A stretch of 64,000 nucleotides of DNA. Origin: Symsagittifera roscoffensis (lineage: Eukaryota; Xenacoelomorpha; Acoela; Convolutidae). The translations under genes and the position numbers were made by a program. Within the stretch, counting starts at the first letter, position 1; every line of letters begins with the position of its first letter. Under the pieces are notes generated by a model. The model was not told the origin of the DNA. It did not search any database and saw only the letters and a program-made list of their open reading frames with translations. The DNA is taken from assembly GCF_963678635.1 (NCBI RefSeq), contig NC_087066.1, positions 1,893,745-1,957,744 of the forward strand, read 5' to 3'. Positions 51,542 to 62,624 of the stretch are shown in pieces.

Positions 51542-51927
51542 AAGTAGAGGAAGGACTTCTGAGCTCGATTGCGGGGTCAAGATGTAGCACAAGGAAACTT
51601 CTGACACCATATGGACTGGAGGAAGTGGAGCAGCAAAAGAACGGGCGTAAGCTTGATGCGACTGGCACTCTTCACGTGCCCCTCACAGAGTTTAAGAACC
51701 CGAAGACCTCGCCTATGTTGATCGAAACTCCTGGAGACAAGAGAAGTTTCCCAGTGGAGAACAGCTTTGAGGATGCCTTAAAAGGAGAACATGCAGCCGG
51801 AGTAACCGAAAGTGAGAGAATAGAAGAAGCTCATAGTGATCCCGAGGAGGACATGGTCACGGGGGAGAACCCGGCTGAAGAAGTAGTGCCTGGGAGTTAC
51901 GCGAGAATTGCTCCAGGATTTCAGTGA
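51460..51927 (+). CDS. Acidic tail region following protein C, 155 aa
   Basis: The frame encodes a polar, acidic, low-complexity sequence (TESERIEEAHSDPEEDMVTG then ENPAEEVVPG) after a mixed start (CSTRKLLTPYGLEEVEQQKN). It overlaps protein C in another frame by 82 bases; since protein-like text moves from one frame to the other, a frameshift mutation is likelier than overlapping genes. Acidic disordered proteins next to a helical one occur in many viruses and retroelements; no assignment is made. Confidence 0.35.
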   Translation: MSRTRSEQSASEVSVREKCPIYDASRIKVEEGLLSSIAGSRCSTRKLLTPYGLEEVEQQKNGRKLDATGTLHVPLTEFKNPKTSPMLIETPGDKRSFPVENSFEDALKGEHAAGVTESERIEEAHSDPEEDMVTGENPAEEVVPGSYARIAPGFQ

Positions 51928-52522
51928 TGAAGAGTGGGCAGATACAGCGACGCCAACTAAGTATCCAAGAATCTAGAGTTACAGCTGAGGAGTCAACCAG
52001 TGGAAATGGGCTTGGTGCTCATGAGCAGTGATAGCAAGGAAAAGAAAAACCTATGAGGGAAACAAAACGATGTTCTTGTGTAATCTGGATCAAGAAGGTT
52101 AACAAAAGTTCATGATGGAGTTTAATCAGAAGATGGAGCAAAAAGCGGATGTTAAAGAGTTCAAGGAGGAACTGTGGGGCATATTGGTGGAATTCGGACA
52201 GCCTATCTTGATGGGAACAGGACAAGGAGGCATTGGTTAGCAAGATGATCTATTTCTGGGAGACGAGGGTGAGCACCGAACCCAAGTCCTGTAAACACAG
52301 CTCTACTCTGAAAAAAATTAAAGTAAAAAAATTCAGACTAAAACGAGTAATGAAATGAAACCATTATTATAGCTAAAAGTTTTAATAAACTTAAGGCTAG
52401 AGAGCGAATAAAGTAATTGAGGCAAGGGAACAGGGCAGGCAAGACCCAAGAGAAGAGTGTCAGGAAAAAGGAACCGCTTCGGTCATGATCGTGTCTAAAC
52501 CCACGAACAAGGAGCTAAGGTC
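51928..52522 (+). other. Non-coding or fully decayed interval
   Basis: No frame longer than 75 codons on the plus strand. Text near 52,110-52,230 (KFMMEFNQKMEQKADVKEFK and following) looks like a decayed helical segment. At 52,383-52,412 there are two A/T-rich signals (taataaac, gaataaag) of poly(A)-signal type. Nothing else is recognised. Confidence 0.3.
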
Positions 52523-53230
52523 ATGGAAGAGGAAGAAAGATGTGCAGGAAGGTGTCCTTCGACGAATGTGGTGTCGGAGGCGAACCTGAAGAAGACACCT
52601 GCGCTGCTTTTGGTAAGATGGAAGACTGTGGCTCACAGAGACAACTCGGCATCTAGGAAACTAGTGGAGGTGAACGATTACATGGATGCTGGACCTGGTA
52701 CACTGACAGAAGAGCACTTTAACAGAGGATGAATATGAAGAGAGGTTCCACCAGTGGGCAAAAATTGGAGGTGGATGTCGGCAAGGAATGGGTCTCGAGT
52801 CAACACCAGTGTGTCGGACAACAAGTCGCAACGGATCCCTGCTCGACAGGTGCTCGACTGCTCGTTCCTGGTGGATAGCCCTGGATACGATGAAAGAGCT
52901 AAAGAATTTCCTTAAGAAGCTCGACCGCGGAGAGTCCAGAAAGCGTCGAAGTTGGGCCACGCTGCAAAAAACGCAAGTGAATAAGTTGAAATTGAGGAGT
53001 TAACTAGGGCGAACGTGGGATTAACTGCTGTTGGAGTACTTCGAGAACGAGATGAGACCACCCTCGTTTTCTCAGTCTCCCATGGCGAATCCTTTCACCC
53101 AGAGAGTCATTTGGTATTCAATTGGTGCTTGGCTGGAGTTGTAAGGAAAAATGTGACCTCATGTGAAAAACTGAAGTTAGGCGACAAAAGCCTACAAGTG
53201 CACCTGATGATGCAGTAATTTGCTCGAGTT
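52523..53230 (+). pseudogene. Unrecognised protein D, broken
   Basis: Frames at 52,523-52,732, 52,788-53,003 and 53,015-53,218 seem to be pieces of one product (VVSEANLKKTPALLLVRWKT; SWWIALDTMKELKNFLKKLD; RDETTLVFSVSHGESFHPES then LVFNWCLAGVV). The last part is beta-rich. No family is recognised. Stops at 52,732, 53,003 and 53,218 separate the pieces. Confidence 0.3.
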
Positions 53231-53972
53231 GACACCGGGTTGAGTCTTGCGAGGAAGAAGGACGGTACTTGTTTCTTTAGATGGATAATTTTAATGATAC
53301 CTGACGCAGTGATCCAAGCTAGCTACCAGAGGGCGACAAAGAATAGGGTTTTGGAGAAAAGGGCCTGGAGAATTGTCCTAAATGTGTACCAGAACGCCGG
53401 GATTTAAAAAGACGAAGGTTCTCGGCAATATCTTGAGAACTATGCAAAAACTGATGAAATCAGGAGGTTCTAGAACAAGAAATTTGACCGTAGCCATGAC
53501 CTGCATCGAGCAATGGTCGAAGAGGAGGAGGATTCGAAGCCTTCGAAACGGGCAGAATTTCAGTATGTGTCCGGCATCGTGGGAATGTCAAACAATCCCT
53601 ACTTGGGCACAAAAGCAGGAGCTGCTTACATGAATTTTGAAGTCACGGAAATGTTGAAACTTAAGAAGAAAAAGGTAATTGAAATCGACACGACGGAAAG
53701 GGAAAAACCGAGTCTGAGCTTACTCCTTGAGCACGGAATCGATATTATCTATGTGCCGCGATCAAAAAAAAGACTGGAATTGAGGTTAGGCGGTGGGTGA
53801 AACGTACTGTTCAAGAGCTTGGGAACAGTCTGAAAGTTTAGAGAGCTTCTTGGTGCCTGTATCCTCAAGGGAGATTGAATGAAGAGATCATGGAACGAAA
53901 TAAATGTGTCACCAGGGAAGAATGAGCACCTATGGAAGTTGAGTGTGATACACAAGCTGATTTTGCCTCATC
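53231..53972 (+). pseudogene. Unrecognised protein E, broken
   Basis: Frames 53,382-53,633 and 53,513-53,800 are parts of one product (QYVSGIVGMSNNPYLGTKAG, then AAYMNFEVTEMLKLKKKK and SLLLEHGIDIIYVPRSKKRL). A strand-helix pattern is suggested by HGIDIIYVP. It lies just upstream of the first F unit. No domain recognised; the function is unknown. Confidence 0.3.
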
Positions 53973-54755
53973 TTGAGGAATCTAAAAAGCCTAGAGGTGA
54001 ACGACCTCGATCTAGCAGCCGGACGTAGGGGACAGTCTTGTGATAGACGATCTTGCATGATATTTCAGTCGTTCCAGAGAAGAGATTTGGCCATGAGGTT
54101 TGGTGACATTAAAGAAGAAGAAAGAAGTGAGATGCAGAATTTTGCTGACTGTTACCCGAGTACCACGGTGAACTTGGCAACAACGCTAGTATTTTTCTCA
54201 AGGGTGTGTAGTCTAGATTCACTAGAGATGCTAGAATCCAAACACCGTCTAGTTACGGCATTGAGTGAGGAATCCTGTCCCAGATTTTTGCAAATTTTTC
54301 AGAAGCGTATCAAGGGGCAGAGGATCGGCTTGGGAGCAGAAAAGAGATTCCCGATGAGCGAAGCCTGTAGTCTGCCGATAAATGCAAAATCCTTGGTGGG
54401 AACGGTCACGGCAAGTTCCTGTGGGAGCCATAACCCGCTCCACATGTCAATAGTGGAAGCGTCTAGCCAGAGAATGATGATTGATAAGGCCTTCTCGGTG
54501 CCAAACTGTGTACTGCCGTTAAGAGTGTCGCAGCACTCGCAACAGTTGCAAAGGAAAGTGTGGGGAGCAGTAACAGGACCCAGGGCGAGGGACTTTAGTG
54601 AATCCTGGGGAAAAATGGCTCTTGAGTCCGGAGTTGGAGAGTTTGAGTGATTTTGAGAAACAGAATACAACGGTAGAGCTCAAAATAACGCCCTTGCTGC
54701 GGACTAGAACGAGTTTATACTCTCGAAAATGACGGAAGAGAAAAATTCCAAGAGT
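53973..54755 (+). CDS. F protein, copy 1 (225 aa frame)
   Basis: This is the longest member of a four-copy family. It reads through a basic start, AMRFGDIKEEERSEMQNFAD, CYPSTTVNLATTLVFFSRVC, a variable middle, EKRFPMSEACSLPINAKSLV, CGSHNPLHMSIVEASSQRMM and IDKAFSVPNCVLPLRVSQHS, ending GAVTGPRARDFSESWGK. The regular alternation of helices and conserved Cys/Pro resembles a structural (capsid or nucleocapsid-type) protein; I cannot name it. It is followed by two 922-bp tandem repeats of itself. The start codon is uncertain, because similar text extends upstream in other frames. Confidence 0.45.
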
Positions 54756-55678
54756 AGTTTCTCCCACGATTGCCCAACTTAATCGCTTGCGTTTAGTGCT
54801 GCGTGGCCCAGTTTAGACGTTTTCTGGACACTCCGCAGTCCAGCTTCTTTAGACAATTCTCTAGTTTTTTCATCGTATTCACGGCTATCCATCAAGAATG
54901 ACCAGTGTTCCTTGTGAGTTCGTTCTCAAGGCACTTGCATCGACCTAGCAACCAGAGGTGGTGGACACTCTAATGATAGACGACCTTGCGTAAGACTTCA
55001 GTCGTTCAAGAGAAGAGTTTTGGCCATGTGGTTTGGTGAGATCACAGAAAACGGAAAGTTGAGGTTCAGACTTTGGCTGGCTGTTACCCGAAAACCACGG
55101 TAAACATGGCGATGGCGCTGGGATTCTTCTCCAGAATGTGTAGTTGTGGAGTCACTATAGATACGAGAATCCAAACACCAACTAGTGACAGTCTTGAGTG
55201 TGGAAACCTGGCCTGGAGTGTATCAAAAACGTATCAAGGGGCAGAAGATCGGCTTGGGAGCAGAAAAGGGATCCCAATGAGTGAAGTCTACAGTTTGCCG
55301 ATGAATGCAAAATCCTTGGTGGGATCGGTCATGGCAAGTTCCTGTGGGAGCCATAACCCGCTCCACATGTCAATAGTGGAAGCGTCTAGCCAGAGAAGGA
55401 TGATTGATAAGGCCTTCTCGGTGCCAAACTGTGTACTGCCGGCAAGAGTGTCGCATCACTCGCAACAGTTGCAAAGGAAAGTGTGGGGAGCAGTAACAGG
55501 ACCCAGGGCGAGGGACTTTAGTGACACCTGGGAAAAATAGCTCTTGAGTCCGGAGTTGGAGAGTTTGAGTGATTTTGAGAAACAGAGTACAACGGTAGAG
55601 CTCAAAATAACGCCCTTGCTGCGGACTAGAACGAGTCTATACTCTCGAAAATGACGGAAGAGAAAAACTCCAAGATTA
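54756..55678 (+). repeat. F unit, tandem copy 2 (922 bp)
   Basis: This repeat includes an untranslated-looking first 300 bases (ttagtgctgcgtggcccagtttagacg...) followed by a broken F gene: frame 55,073-55,540 carries CYPKTTVNMAMALGFFSRMC, KSLVGSVMASSCGSHNPLHM and IDKAFSVPNCVLPARVSHHS. It is about 98 percent identical to copy 3 in its first 700 bases and to copy 1 in its last 460. A stop before RDFSDTWEK-end and frame changes upstream break it. Confidence 0.7.
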
Positions 55679-56575
55679 GTTTCTCCCACGATTGCCCAAC
55701 TTAATCGCTTGCGTTTAGTGCTGCGTGGCCCAGTTTAGACGTTTTCTGGACACTCCGCAGTCCAGCTTCTTTAGACAATTCTCTATTTTTTTCATCGTAT
55801 TCACGGCTATCCATCAAGAATGACCAGTGTTCCTTGTGAGTTCGTTCTCAAGGCACTTGCATCGACCTAGCAACCAGAGGTGGTGGACACTCTAATGATA
55901 GACGACCTTGCGTAAGACTTCAGTCGTTCAAGAGAAGAGTTTTGGCCATGTGGTTTGGTGAGATCACAGAAAACGGAAAGTTGAGGTTCAGACTTTGGCT
56001 GGCTGTTACCCGAAAACCACGGTAAACATGGCGATGGCGCTGGGATTCTTCTCCAGAATGTGTAGTTGTGGAGTCACTATAGATACGAGAATCCAAACAC
56101 CAACTAGTGACAGTCTTGAGTGTGGAAACCTGGCCTGGAGTGTTTCAAAAACGTATCAAGGGGCAGACGATCGGCTTGGGAGCAGAAAAGGGATCCCGAT
56201 GAGTGAAGTCTACAGTTTGCCGATGAATGCAAAATCCTTGGTGGGATCGGTCATAGCAAGTTTTTGCGGGAGCCATTAATCGCTTCACATGTCAATGGTG
56301 GAAGGGTCTAATCAGAAAATGATGATTGATAAGGCTTTCTCGGAGCCAAAGTGAGTACTGCCGGCAAGAATGTCACATCACTCGCACCAGCTGCTAAGGA
56401 AATTGTGGGGAGCAGTAACAGGACCCAGGGCGAGGGACTTTTGTGACAACTGGGAAGAAGAGTTCTTGAGCCCGGAGAAGGAGAATTTGAGTGACTTCAA
56501 GAAACAGAGTACGAGTGGTAAAGCTGAAAATAACGCCCTTGCTGCGGACTAGATCGAGACTATACATTCGAAAAC
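55679..56575 (+). repeat. F unit, tandem copy 3
   Basis: The third head-to-tail copy begins ttagtttctcccacgattgc at 55,679. Frame 55,995-56,279 repeats the N-terminal half and a stop follows in CGSH*. The C-terminal part (56,370-56,552) is more diverged and ends GAVTGPRARDFCDNWEEEFL then KKQSTSGKAENNALAAD. Similarity to copy 2 is near-perfect up to about 56,260, then falls abruptly, so a recombination or conversion edge lies there. Confidence 0.7.
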
Positions 56576-57330
56576 GGCGTTTGAACTTTGCTCAAGACCT
56601 GAAAATGCAATCTCCGGAGCATTAACTTGACACATGGAGACTACCCATGCACTTGTTTAGCACAGACCCAGAGAAATCATTCATATGCTTGATGTGGGAA
56701 CTTGAGGAGATTCGGGCGATAGGGTTACCAAATCCTCAACAGAAATGACGGACTTCGTGGTGAGCTCGATGCTGATAATGTGATGGATTGATGAGAACGT
56801 GATTAAATACCGAGAGTCAAAAACACCATCAGTGGAGGTGCTACATGCGATTGATTATAGAAGGAGGCTTGAGTTGTTTGAAACTGCCTGCAAGGTATTC
56901 GCTGTACCGATGGAAGTGAAGCGCGTATGGAGCCGCTTACAATTTTTCTCATGGTCCAGGACGACGTCAACTTCTTGTTGTATAAATTGAAGAAAAACGA
57001 CTTGAAGAAACATCAATAAAATTATCGTTATTTGCTGGCAGAATTAGGACCGGAGTTTTTCAAGAGCCCGCTGCTTACCCAACGCATTGGAATAACCACG
57101 GTGTGGAAGCGGGTTGGTATTGTATCTAAAGACAATTCCAGAGCGAGTCATTTTTGGAAGAAGAGATATCGAAGAATTCGAACTTGAGCTTGCATCACTC
57201 CTTTTGTCTGAGCAGAGAGGCCAGAAAGAAGAGTGTGAACTCAGATGAAATCAGAGGTAACAAAAAAGATATTTTAATATACAAACTATTGTTATCTCAT
57301 ACACTATATCTATTTATGTATCAAAATTAT
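56576..57330 (+). pseudogene. G protein, copy 1
   Basis: The frame 56,799-56,990 reads KYRESKTPSVEVLHAIDYRR then FETACKVFAVPMEVKRVWSR and a Ser/Thr end; the continuation (KKHQ-NYRYLLAELGPEFFKS and later NLSLHHSFCLSREARKKS, 57,000-57,240) is in other frames. The G family has better-preserved relatives at 61,050 and, on the minus strand, at 63,127. The gene lies directly after F in two places, so F and G are probably one gene or neighbours. No family recognised. Confidence 0.45.
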
Positions 57331-57610
57331 GTATGAAAACTTTCTGATTGGGTTGGACAAGAGAAATTGAAAAAAGTGACTTATGAAGATGGAATATAGG
57401 TTTCAGTTGGATGAAGATATTGATTGCTGTTTAGCTATAGAACGACAATTTTATCTGGCTGTGATTTATTGGGATTTGAGTTTGCGGCAAACTTCTCTAA
57501 ATGACCATTGGCAATGTATCTTGAGACGCAATCACAAATTTGGATGCTAACTGACATGACAACGACGCGCGACGAGGACTTCGATCTTGTGTCCGGTGAG
57601 TTTGTGAGCA
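57331..57610. other. Flank of the G copy before the LTR
   Basis: The first 50 bases are 3' flank shared with the G copy at 61,741-61,858. The rest has no coding potential or known signal. A 110-codon minus-strand frame (57,435-57,767) continues into the LTR and is judged fortuitous. Confidence 0.3.
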
Positions 57611-58305
57611 CGTCAGGCCCAGTTTTTTTGCGACAACTGAAAAGAGAAATCATTTTAATCAGGAGATACGAACCATAATTGCGGGAAAGATAATCAAAAA
57701 CTGTAAAAGAGACATCATCATTTGAGTAGAGCTGCCTTGGTCCCGACAGAGAAATTTGCAAATTCATACAAGAGGGTCACCGCTGGGCAAACGAGAACCT
57801 TGACTGGACAGCTAGAAGAGCGAATTTGCCCAATGATTCAACTAATAAATTTACTTGAGTTAATATTAATACTTGAAACTTCCAGATTTTTTTTAGTTAC
57901 ATTAATTACTTGAGCCCAGAGTCATTTCAATATGTGAGTATATAATTAGTTTTTTGAAATCAAGGCGGGTTTCATGTTGATCGATCTGATAAGATTTTAA
58001 GGTTCATTGCTTTTCACCAAATTGATGGTACTTGAGTTTCCAACACTGTTTTTAACGGCGTTTGCGTGTCTTAGGTTTTCAGAGACCTAGTGGTGGGGAC
58101 ATTCTGATTTCTAGAATGGGGATGCTTTGGTAGTTGCCTTTAAGCTGTAAAACGATTTTGTAGTCCCAAGTTATAAGCGAATCGAAATGGCTCCGAGAGA
58201 ATGATGTACAGAAGCACAAGAGATAGGGTCACTGACCCTTGAGCCAATAATTATAGGGCCTTTTCTTCTTAACCTCATATGTGACGTAAGCAGGCGACTG
58301 TTATA
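57611..58305 (-). mobile_element. LTR-like repeat, copy 2 (about 695 bp)
   Basis: It is homologous to 35,053-35,783 on the same strand, with conserved blocks such as gggtttcatgttgatc, gagtttccaacactgtttttaacggcg and cccttgagccaat. On the minus strand the start reads tataacagtcgcc, so the terminal TG is mutated; the other end reads gcctgacgtg. The adjacent sequence at 58,400-59,413 on the minus strand carries a gag-like region, so this may be the 3' LTR of an internally deleted copy. Confidence 0.6.
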
Positions 58306-59455
58306 TTTTTTCGTTTGAAAGATGTGAATTTTTTCGATGTGTTGATTGAGATGAATTTCTAGATTTGTTTTGGTTTTTTTTTTCTTTTTTCTTTGAATAT
58401 CACTTGATCTATTGTTATAAAAAATTATTTAAATAAATTCGGCTTTGATTGTTAGAAGTGTTGCTGGAGCGGTAATTAGAGTAATATCGAATTGGAGAAC
58501 TGAATATGAAGGGTTTCTGTTATAGTTTGAATAATTACCTCTACTAGAGTTCGATCATGAATAACAATTTCTGTACAATTTTTTTTGAAAATTTGAGCTG
58601 CTATTCCTATTTTTTGGATAATTTTGTAAAATTTGTCGGTCTGATGATCTTTCCTGAGAAATATTTTATCAGGGGGATTGTTATGTGTTACTGCTATACC
58701 TCTATACCTATTTGAGACTGGTTTCCCTGAACTAAATTTACTTTGAGTATTTTCATTTGGTAAAACTGGATTTTTTTAATCATCAATTGGTAAAAAGATT
58801 TGCTTGGTTCTTAGTGTTTTGACCGTCTTGCTGTTCTGGTCTGCATTCAGCAACTTTGTGTCCATAACTACGAAAATTTTTGCACCGTTTTTTGAATGAG
58901 GTCTTGTCTTTGAAATTTGGATTCTTTTCAAAGATGTTTGAAATTTTAGTTATTTTTTTCTGCTAGTTCATCAATGCAGTATTATATATTATTAATCTCT
59001 GAAGTTGTTGTTTGAACTTTAGTTACTTTTTTTAGTTTAAATTTTCTGTTTTTTTTCTAGTTTCAAGTGATTGTTCTGATTTTCAGCTTGATCTTGTCTA
59101 TCTACTAATTTTCAGAACTCTCTATCGAGCTCTCGAAATCATGATGAATGTGATGCTCTCTTTTTTATTGCAGTTTTGTGTACTAGTGGTGTTAGAGTCC
59201 TCAATGCCATTTAGGTTGTTTTTGTGTTTTTGTAATCAAGTGTATTGAAGGATTAAGTTTTTGGACCAGGATTTCAGTTTGTACTGCGAGTTGTTTTCTT
59301 GTTTCATTTGAAGTCTGTTCTTTTCGTGGCAAAAAAATTTCGTTGTTGTTTGTTTCTTTTAAAACCCAGCAGCTTTGAGAACTCTTGTGTAAAGATTTTC
59401 TAGTCATATTCATTATCAGTTTTTTTAATCATGTTCAAGATTTTCTAATCATGTT
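58306..59455 (-). pseudogene. Decayed gag with single zinc knuckle
   Basis: On the minus strand near 58,870-58,910 the text RCKNFRSYGHKVAECRPEQ is a CCHC knuckle with the second Cys changed to Phe, followed by an Asn/Gln-rich tail. Upstream, the frame 59,413-59,201 (SCWVLKETNNNEIFLPRKEQ) and neighbouring text are helical and polar, like a capsid. It neighbours LTR copy 2 on the same strand. It is unrelated by sequence to the family R Gag with its two knuckles. Confidence 0.45.
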
Positions 59456-60290
59456 CAATATTCACTTGCGCTTAATGCTGCGTGGCCTAGTCTCGACGTT
59501 TTCTGGACATTGCGCAGTCCAGCTTCTTAAGACAAACCCCTAGTACTTTCATCGTTGTCACGGCTTTCCAACAGGTGTTCCTCGTGAGTTTCTCATAGCA
59601 CTTGGTCGGCCTAGCAGCCAGAGGTGACAGACACTCTCATGATGGACAACCTTGCGTGAGTTTTCAGTCGTGCCTGAGAAGAGGTTTCACCATGTGGTTT
59701 GTTGAGATTACTAAAACAGAAATGTGAGGTTCAGACTTGGCGATGGCGCTAGGATTTTTCTCCAGGATGTGTAGTTGTGGAGTCGCTGAGATACTAGAAT
59801 CCAAAAACCATCTAGTTACGGTCTTGAGTCTGGAAACCCGGCCTGGAGTGTTGCAGATGATTCAGAAACGTATCAAGGGGTAGAGGATCGGCTCGGGAGC
59901 ATAAAAGATATTCCCGATGAGCAAAGCCTATAAACTGCCAATGAATGGAAAATCCTTGGTTGGATCGGTCATGACAAGTTTCTGTGGGAGGCATTACCGG
60001 CTTCACATGTAAATTGTGGAAGCGTCTAGCCAGAGACTGATGATTGACAAGGCCTTCTCTGTGTCAACTTGTGTACTGCCGGCAAGAATGTCACATCACT
60101 CGCACCAATTGCAAAGGAAAATGTAGGGAGCAGTAACATGACCCAGGGCGAGGGACTAAGTGACACCTGGGAAAAAGAGCTCTTGAGTCAGGAGATGGAG
60201 AGTTTGAGTGATTTTGAGAAACAGAGTACGAGCGGTAGAGCTCAAAATAACGCCCTTGCTGTGGAATAGAACGATTCTATATACTCGAAA
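59456..60290 (+). pseudogene. F unit, copy 4
   Basis: It begins cttgcgcttaatgctgcgtggcctagtctcgacg as the other F units do, and follows them to GPRARD-type text and KELLSQEMESLSDFEKQSTS (frame 60,069-60,269). It is more diverged (perhaps 85 percent) and lacks about 30 bases near 59,735. Every part of the gene is frame-broken. It lies after the LTR-gag fragment, which separates it from the first F/G cluster. Confidence 0.6.
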
Positions 60291-61049
60291 ACGACGGAGT
60301 TCGAACTTCGCTCGAGACAGGAAAAGGCCATTCTCGGAGCGTTAACTTGACACATGGAGACTACCCATGCACTTGTTTAGCACACACTGTTTGGTATCCA
60401 GAGAAGTCCAACATCTGCTTGACAAGGGAAGTTGAGGAGATTTGGGCGATATGATTACTATATCTTCAATAGAAAGTGACCATCTTCGTGGTGAGCTCGA
60501 TGCTGGTAATGTAATGTATTGTTGAGAACGTGATTAAATACCGAGAATCAAAATCAAAAACCGTGTGATTTAGTGAGATTACAGAAAAACAGAAAAATAA
60601 GGTTCAGATTTTGGCTGACTGTTATCCGAGTAACACGGTGAAGTTGGCGATGGCAAGTTTCTGTGGGAGCCATTAACCGCTACACATGTCAATGGTGGAA
60701 GCGTGTAGCCAGAAAAAGATGATTATTAAGGACTTCTTGGAGTACTGCTGGCAAGAGTATCACATCACTCGCACTAGTTACTAAGGAAGTACTAAATAAC
60801 GACCGTGCTGTGGACTAGAACAATTCTTTACATTCGAAATGGATGGAGTTCGAACCTTTGCTCGAGGCTTCAGGAAAACGCAATCCCCGGAGCATTTATT
60901 TGACCCATGCCATTGTTTAGCGCAGACTATGTGGTACCCAGATAAGTCCAACCTCTGCTTGATATGAGACGTTGAGGAGGTTCGGGCGATTGGGTTACCA
61001 CATCATCAATAGAAAGTTTTAGAGGTGAGCCCGATGCCGGTAATGTAAT
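60291..61049 (+). repeat. Mixed F/G fragments
   Basis: Text at 60,300-60,560 matches the F-to-G junction at 56,565-56,830 (acttgacacatggagactacccatgc). From 60,590 a shortened F fragment returns (ggttcagattttggctgactgttatcc, then agcgtgtagccag), followed from 60,830 by the F-to-G junction again. The order shows an internal rearrangement: F4, junction, short F, junction, G2. No intact frame. Confidence 0.5.
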
Positions 61050-61740
61050 GGATTGATATGATTGTGATGAAACACCGAGAGTCAAAAGCACCAACAGTGG
61101 AGGCGATACATGCCATTGATTTTATAAGTAGGCTTGAGTTGTTTGAGACTGCCGGCAAAGTATTTGATGTACTGATGGAAGTGAAGCGCGTATGGAGCCG
61201 CTTACGACTTTTCTCATGGTTCAGGACGACGTCAACTTCTGGGTTGTATTTATTGACGAAAAACCACATGAAGAAACATCAATAGGAGTATCGTCATTTC
61301 CTGGCAAAAATAGGGCCGGAAGGTTTCAAGAGACCGCTGCTTACCCATCGCAATGGAACAACCACGGGATGAAAGTTGGTTGGTAAGGTATCTAGAGACA
61401 ACGCCAAATCGAGTGAGTCAATAATGGAGGAAGATATAGCGAAGAATCTGAGCTTGAGCATGTATCACCTCTTTTGTCTGAGCAGAGAGGTCAGGGTGAA
61501 GAAATTGCCAATTCATGCCAAAAAACTGCAAAAACAGAAAGTGGAAGCAGGCCTGAGAATAACTGGAAGCATTGGAGGAAATCGCGAGCAGTTCCAATGA
61601 CGAAGAAAAGTTGACGAAGAAGATGACAAAACAGATCATTCTGTCAAGCGCGTCTGGAACCAGTACTTAAAAAGCAAGGGGGACGAATTAGGTTCAGTAC
61701 TTTGGATGGACTCTTGAGTCTTGAGCGGGATAAGGAATTG
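61050..61740 (+). pseudogene. G protein, copy 2
   Basis: Frames 61,058-61,285 (KHRESKAPTVEAIHAIDFIS, FETAGKVFDVLMEVKRVWSR), 61,192-61,386 and 61,376-61,600 (MVGKVSRDNAKSSESIMEED, then NLSLSMYHLFCLSREVRVKK) cover the whole G domain with two frame changes. It matches the minus-strand copy at 63,127-63,663 throughout. Its 3' flank (61,741-61,858) matches that of copy 1 up to the LTR insertion point. Confidence 0.55.
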
Positions 61741-61858
61741 TTGCTTGAGTGTGAAGAAATTAATGGTAACAAAAAAGACATATAAACCTACAAAATATTG
61801 TTATCTAATACACTATATCTATTCATTTATCAAAATTTACGTACGAAAATTATCTGAC

Positions 61859-62624
61859 TGTAACAGTCGGCTACTTCAGTCACATATGAGGTTTAATAAA
61901 AATAGGCCCTATAACCATTGGCTCAAGAGTCAGGGACACTATCTCTTGTGTTTTTATACCTCAAAACGATCAGAGCCAATTCGGTTCACTTGCGACATGA
62001 GACTAAAAACCCGTTACAGCTTGAAGGCCACTACCAAAATACCCCCCCCCCCCCCCCCGCTCTAGAAAGTAAGAAAATCCCCATACTTAGGTCTCAAATT
62101 ACCCAAAATACACGAACGCCGTTAAAAACAGGGTTGGAACATTCAGTACAGTTACTTTTTATTAGACAGTGGAACTTTGATCCATTTCAAATGGATCAAC
62201 CTTATCTCGCTTTACTTCGAGATAACAATAACAAAACACACTCAAGAAAAATAAATTGGGTACTTACATACCAGCACACTCGAGAATTAGTAAGCAACTT
62301 GAGAATAAATGGGGAATTAAGTTTGATTCAATGAGTTCTAATCGAACAAGTTTTATCTTGAGAATGGAGTTTTGGTTCTGGACCATTGGGACACTTCTGT
62401 TATCCACCTTTCCACCAAAGGTTCACTCTGGTCTAACTGAATTTGATATTCTTTGTTTCCTATATCAAGATAGGACGGCTCTACTCTCGTTATATTTAGA
62501 TGTCGGAAATTGCGAATAGCAATTTCCCGCGCTTAAATTGACCACTTTCCCGTGATTGTAATTTGGTCGTTCTTATTTCTATTTTCTGATATTTTCAGTT
62601 GTCGCGAGAAACTTGAGCATGACA
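61859..62624 (+). mobile_element. LTR-like repeat, copy 3 (about 766 bp), inserted after G copy 2
   Basis: It starts TGTAACAGTCGGC at 61,859 and ends CATGACA at 62,624, in opposite orientation to the other two copies. G copy 1 lacks it: its flank reads ctttctgattggg where this one reads ttatctgac/TGTAACAG, which dates the insertion after the G duplication and fixes the left LTR end. A run of 17 C (62,042-62,058) replaces four C of the other copies. No internal element sequence is recognised on its right, so it could be a solo LTR. Confidence 0.65.

Noticed and set aside
62042-62058. Run of 17 C inside LTR copy 3
   Set aside because: Most likely a slippage expansion or sequencing artefact; the other copies have four C.
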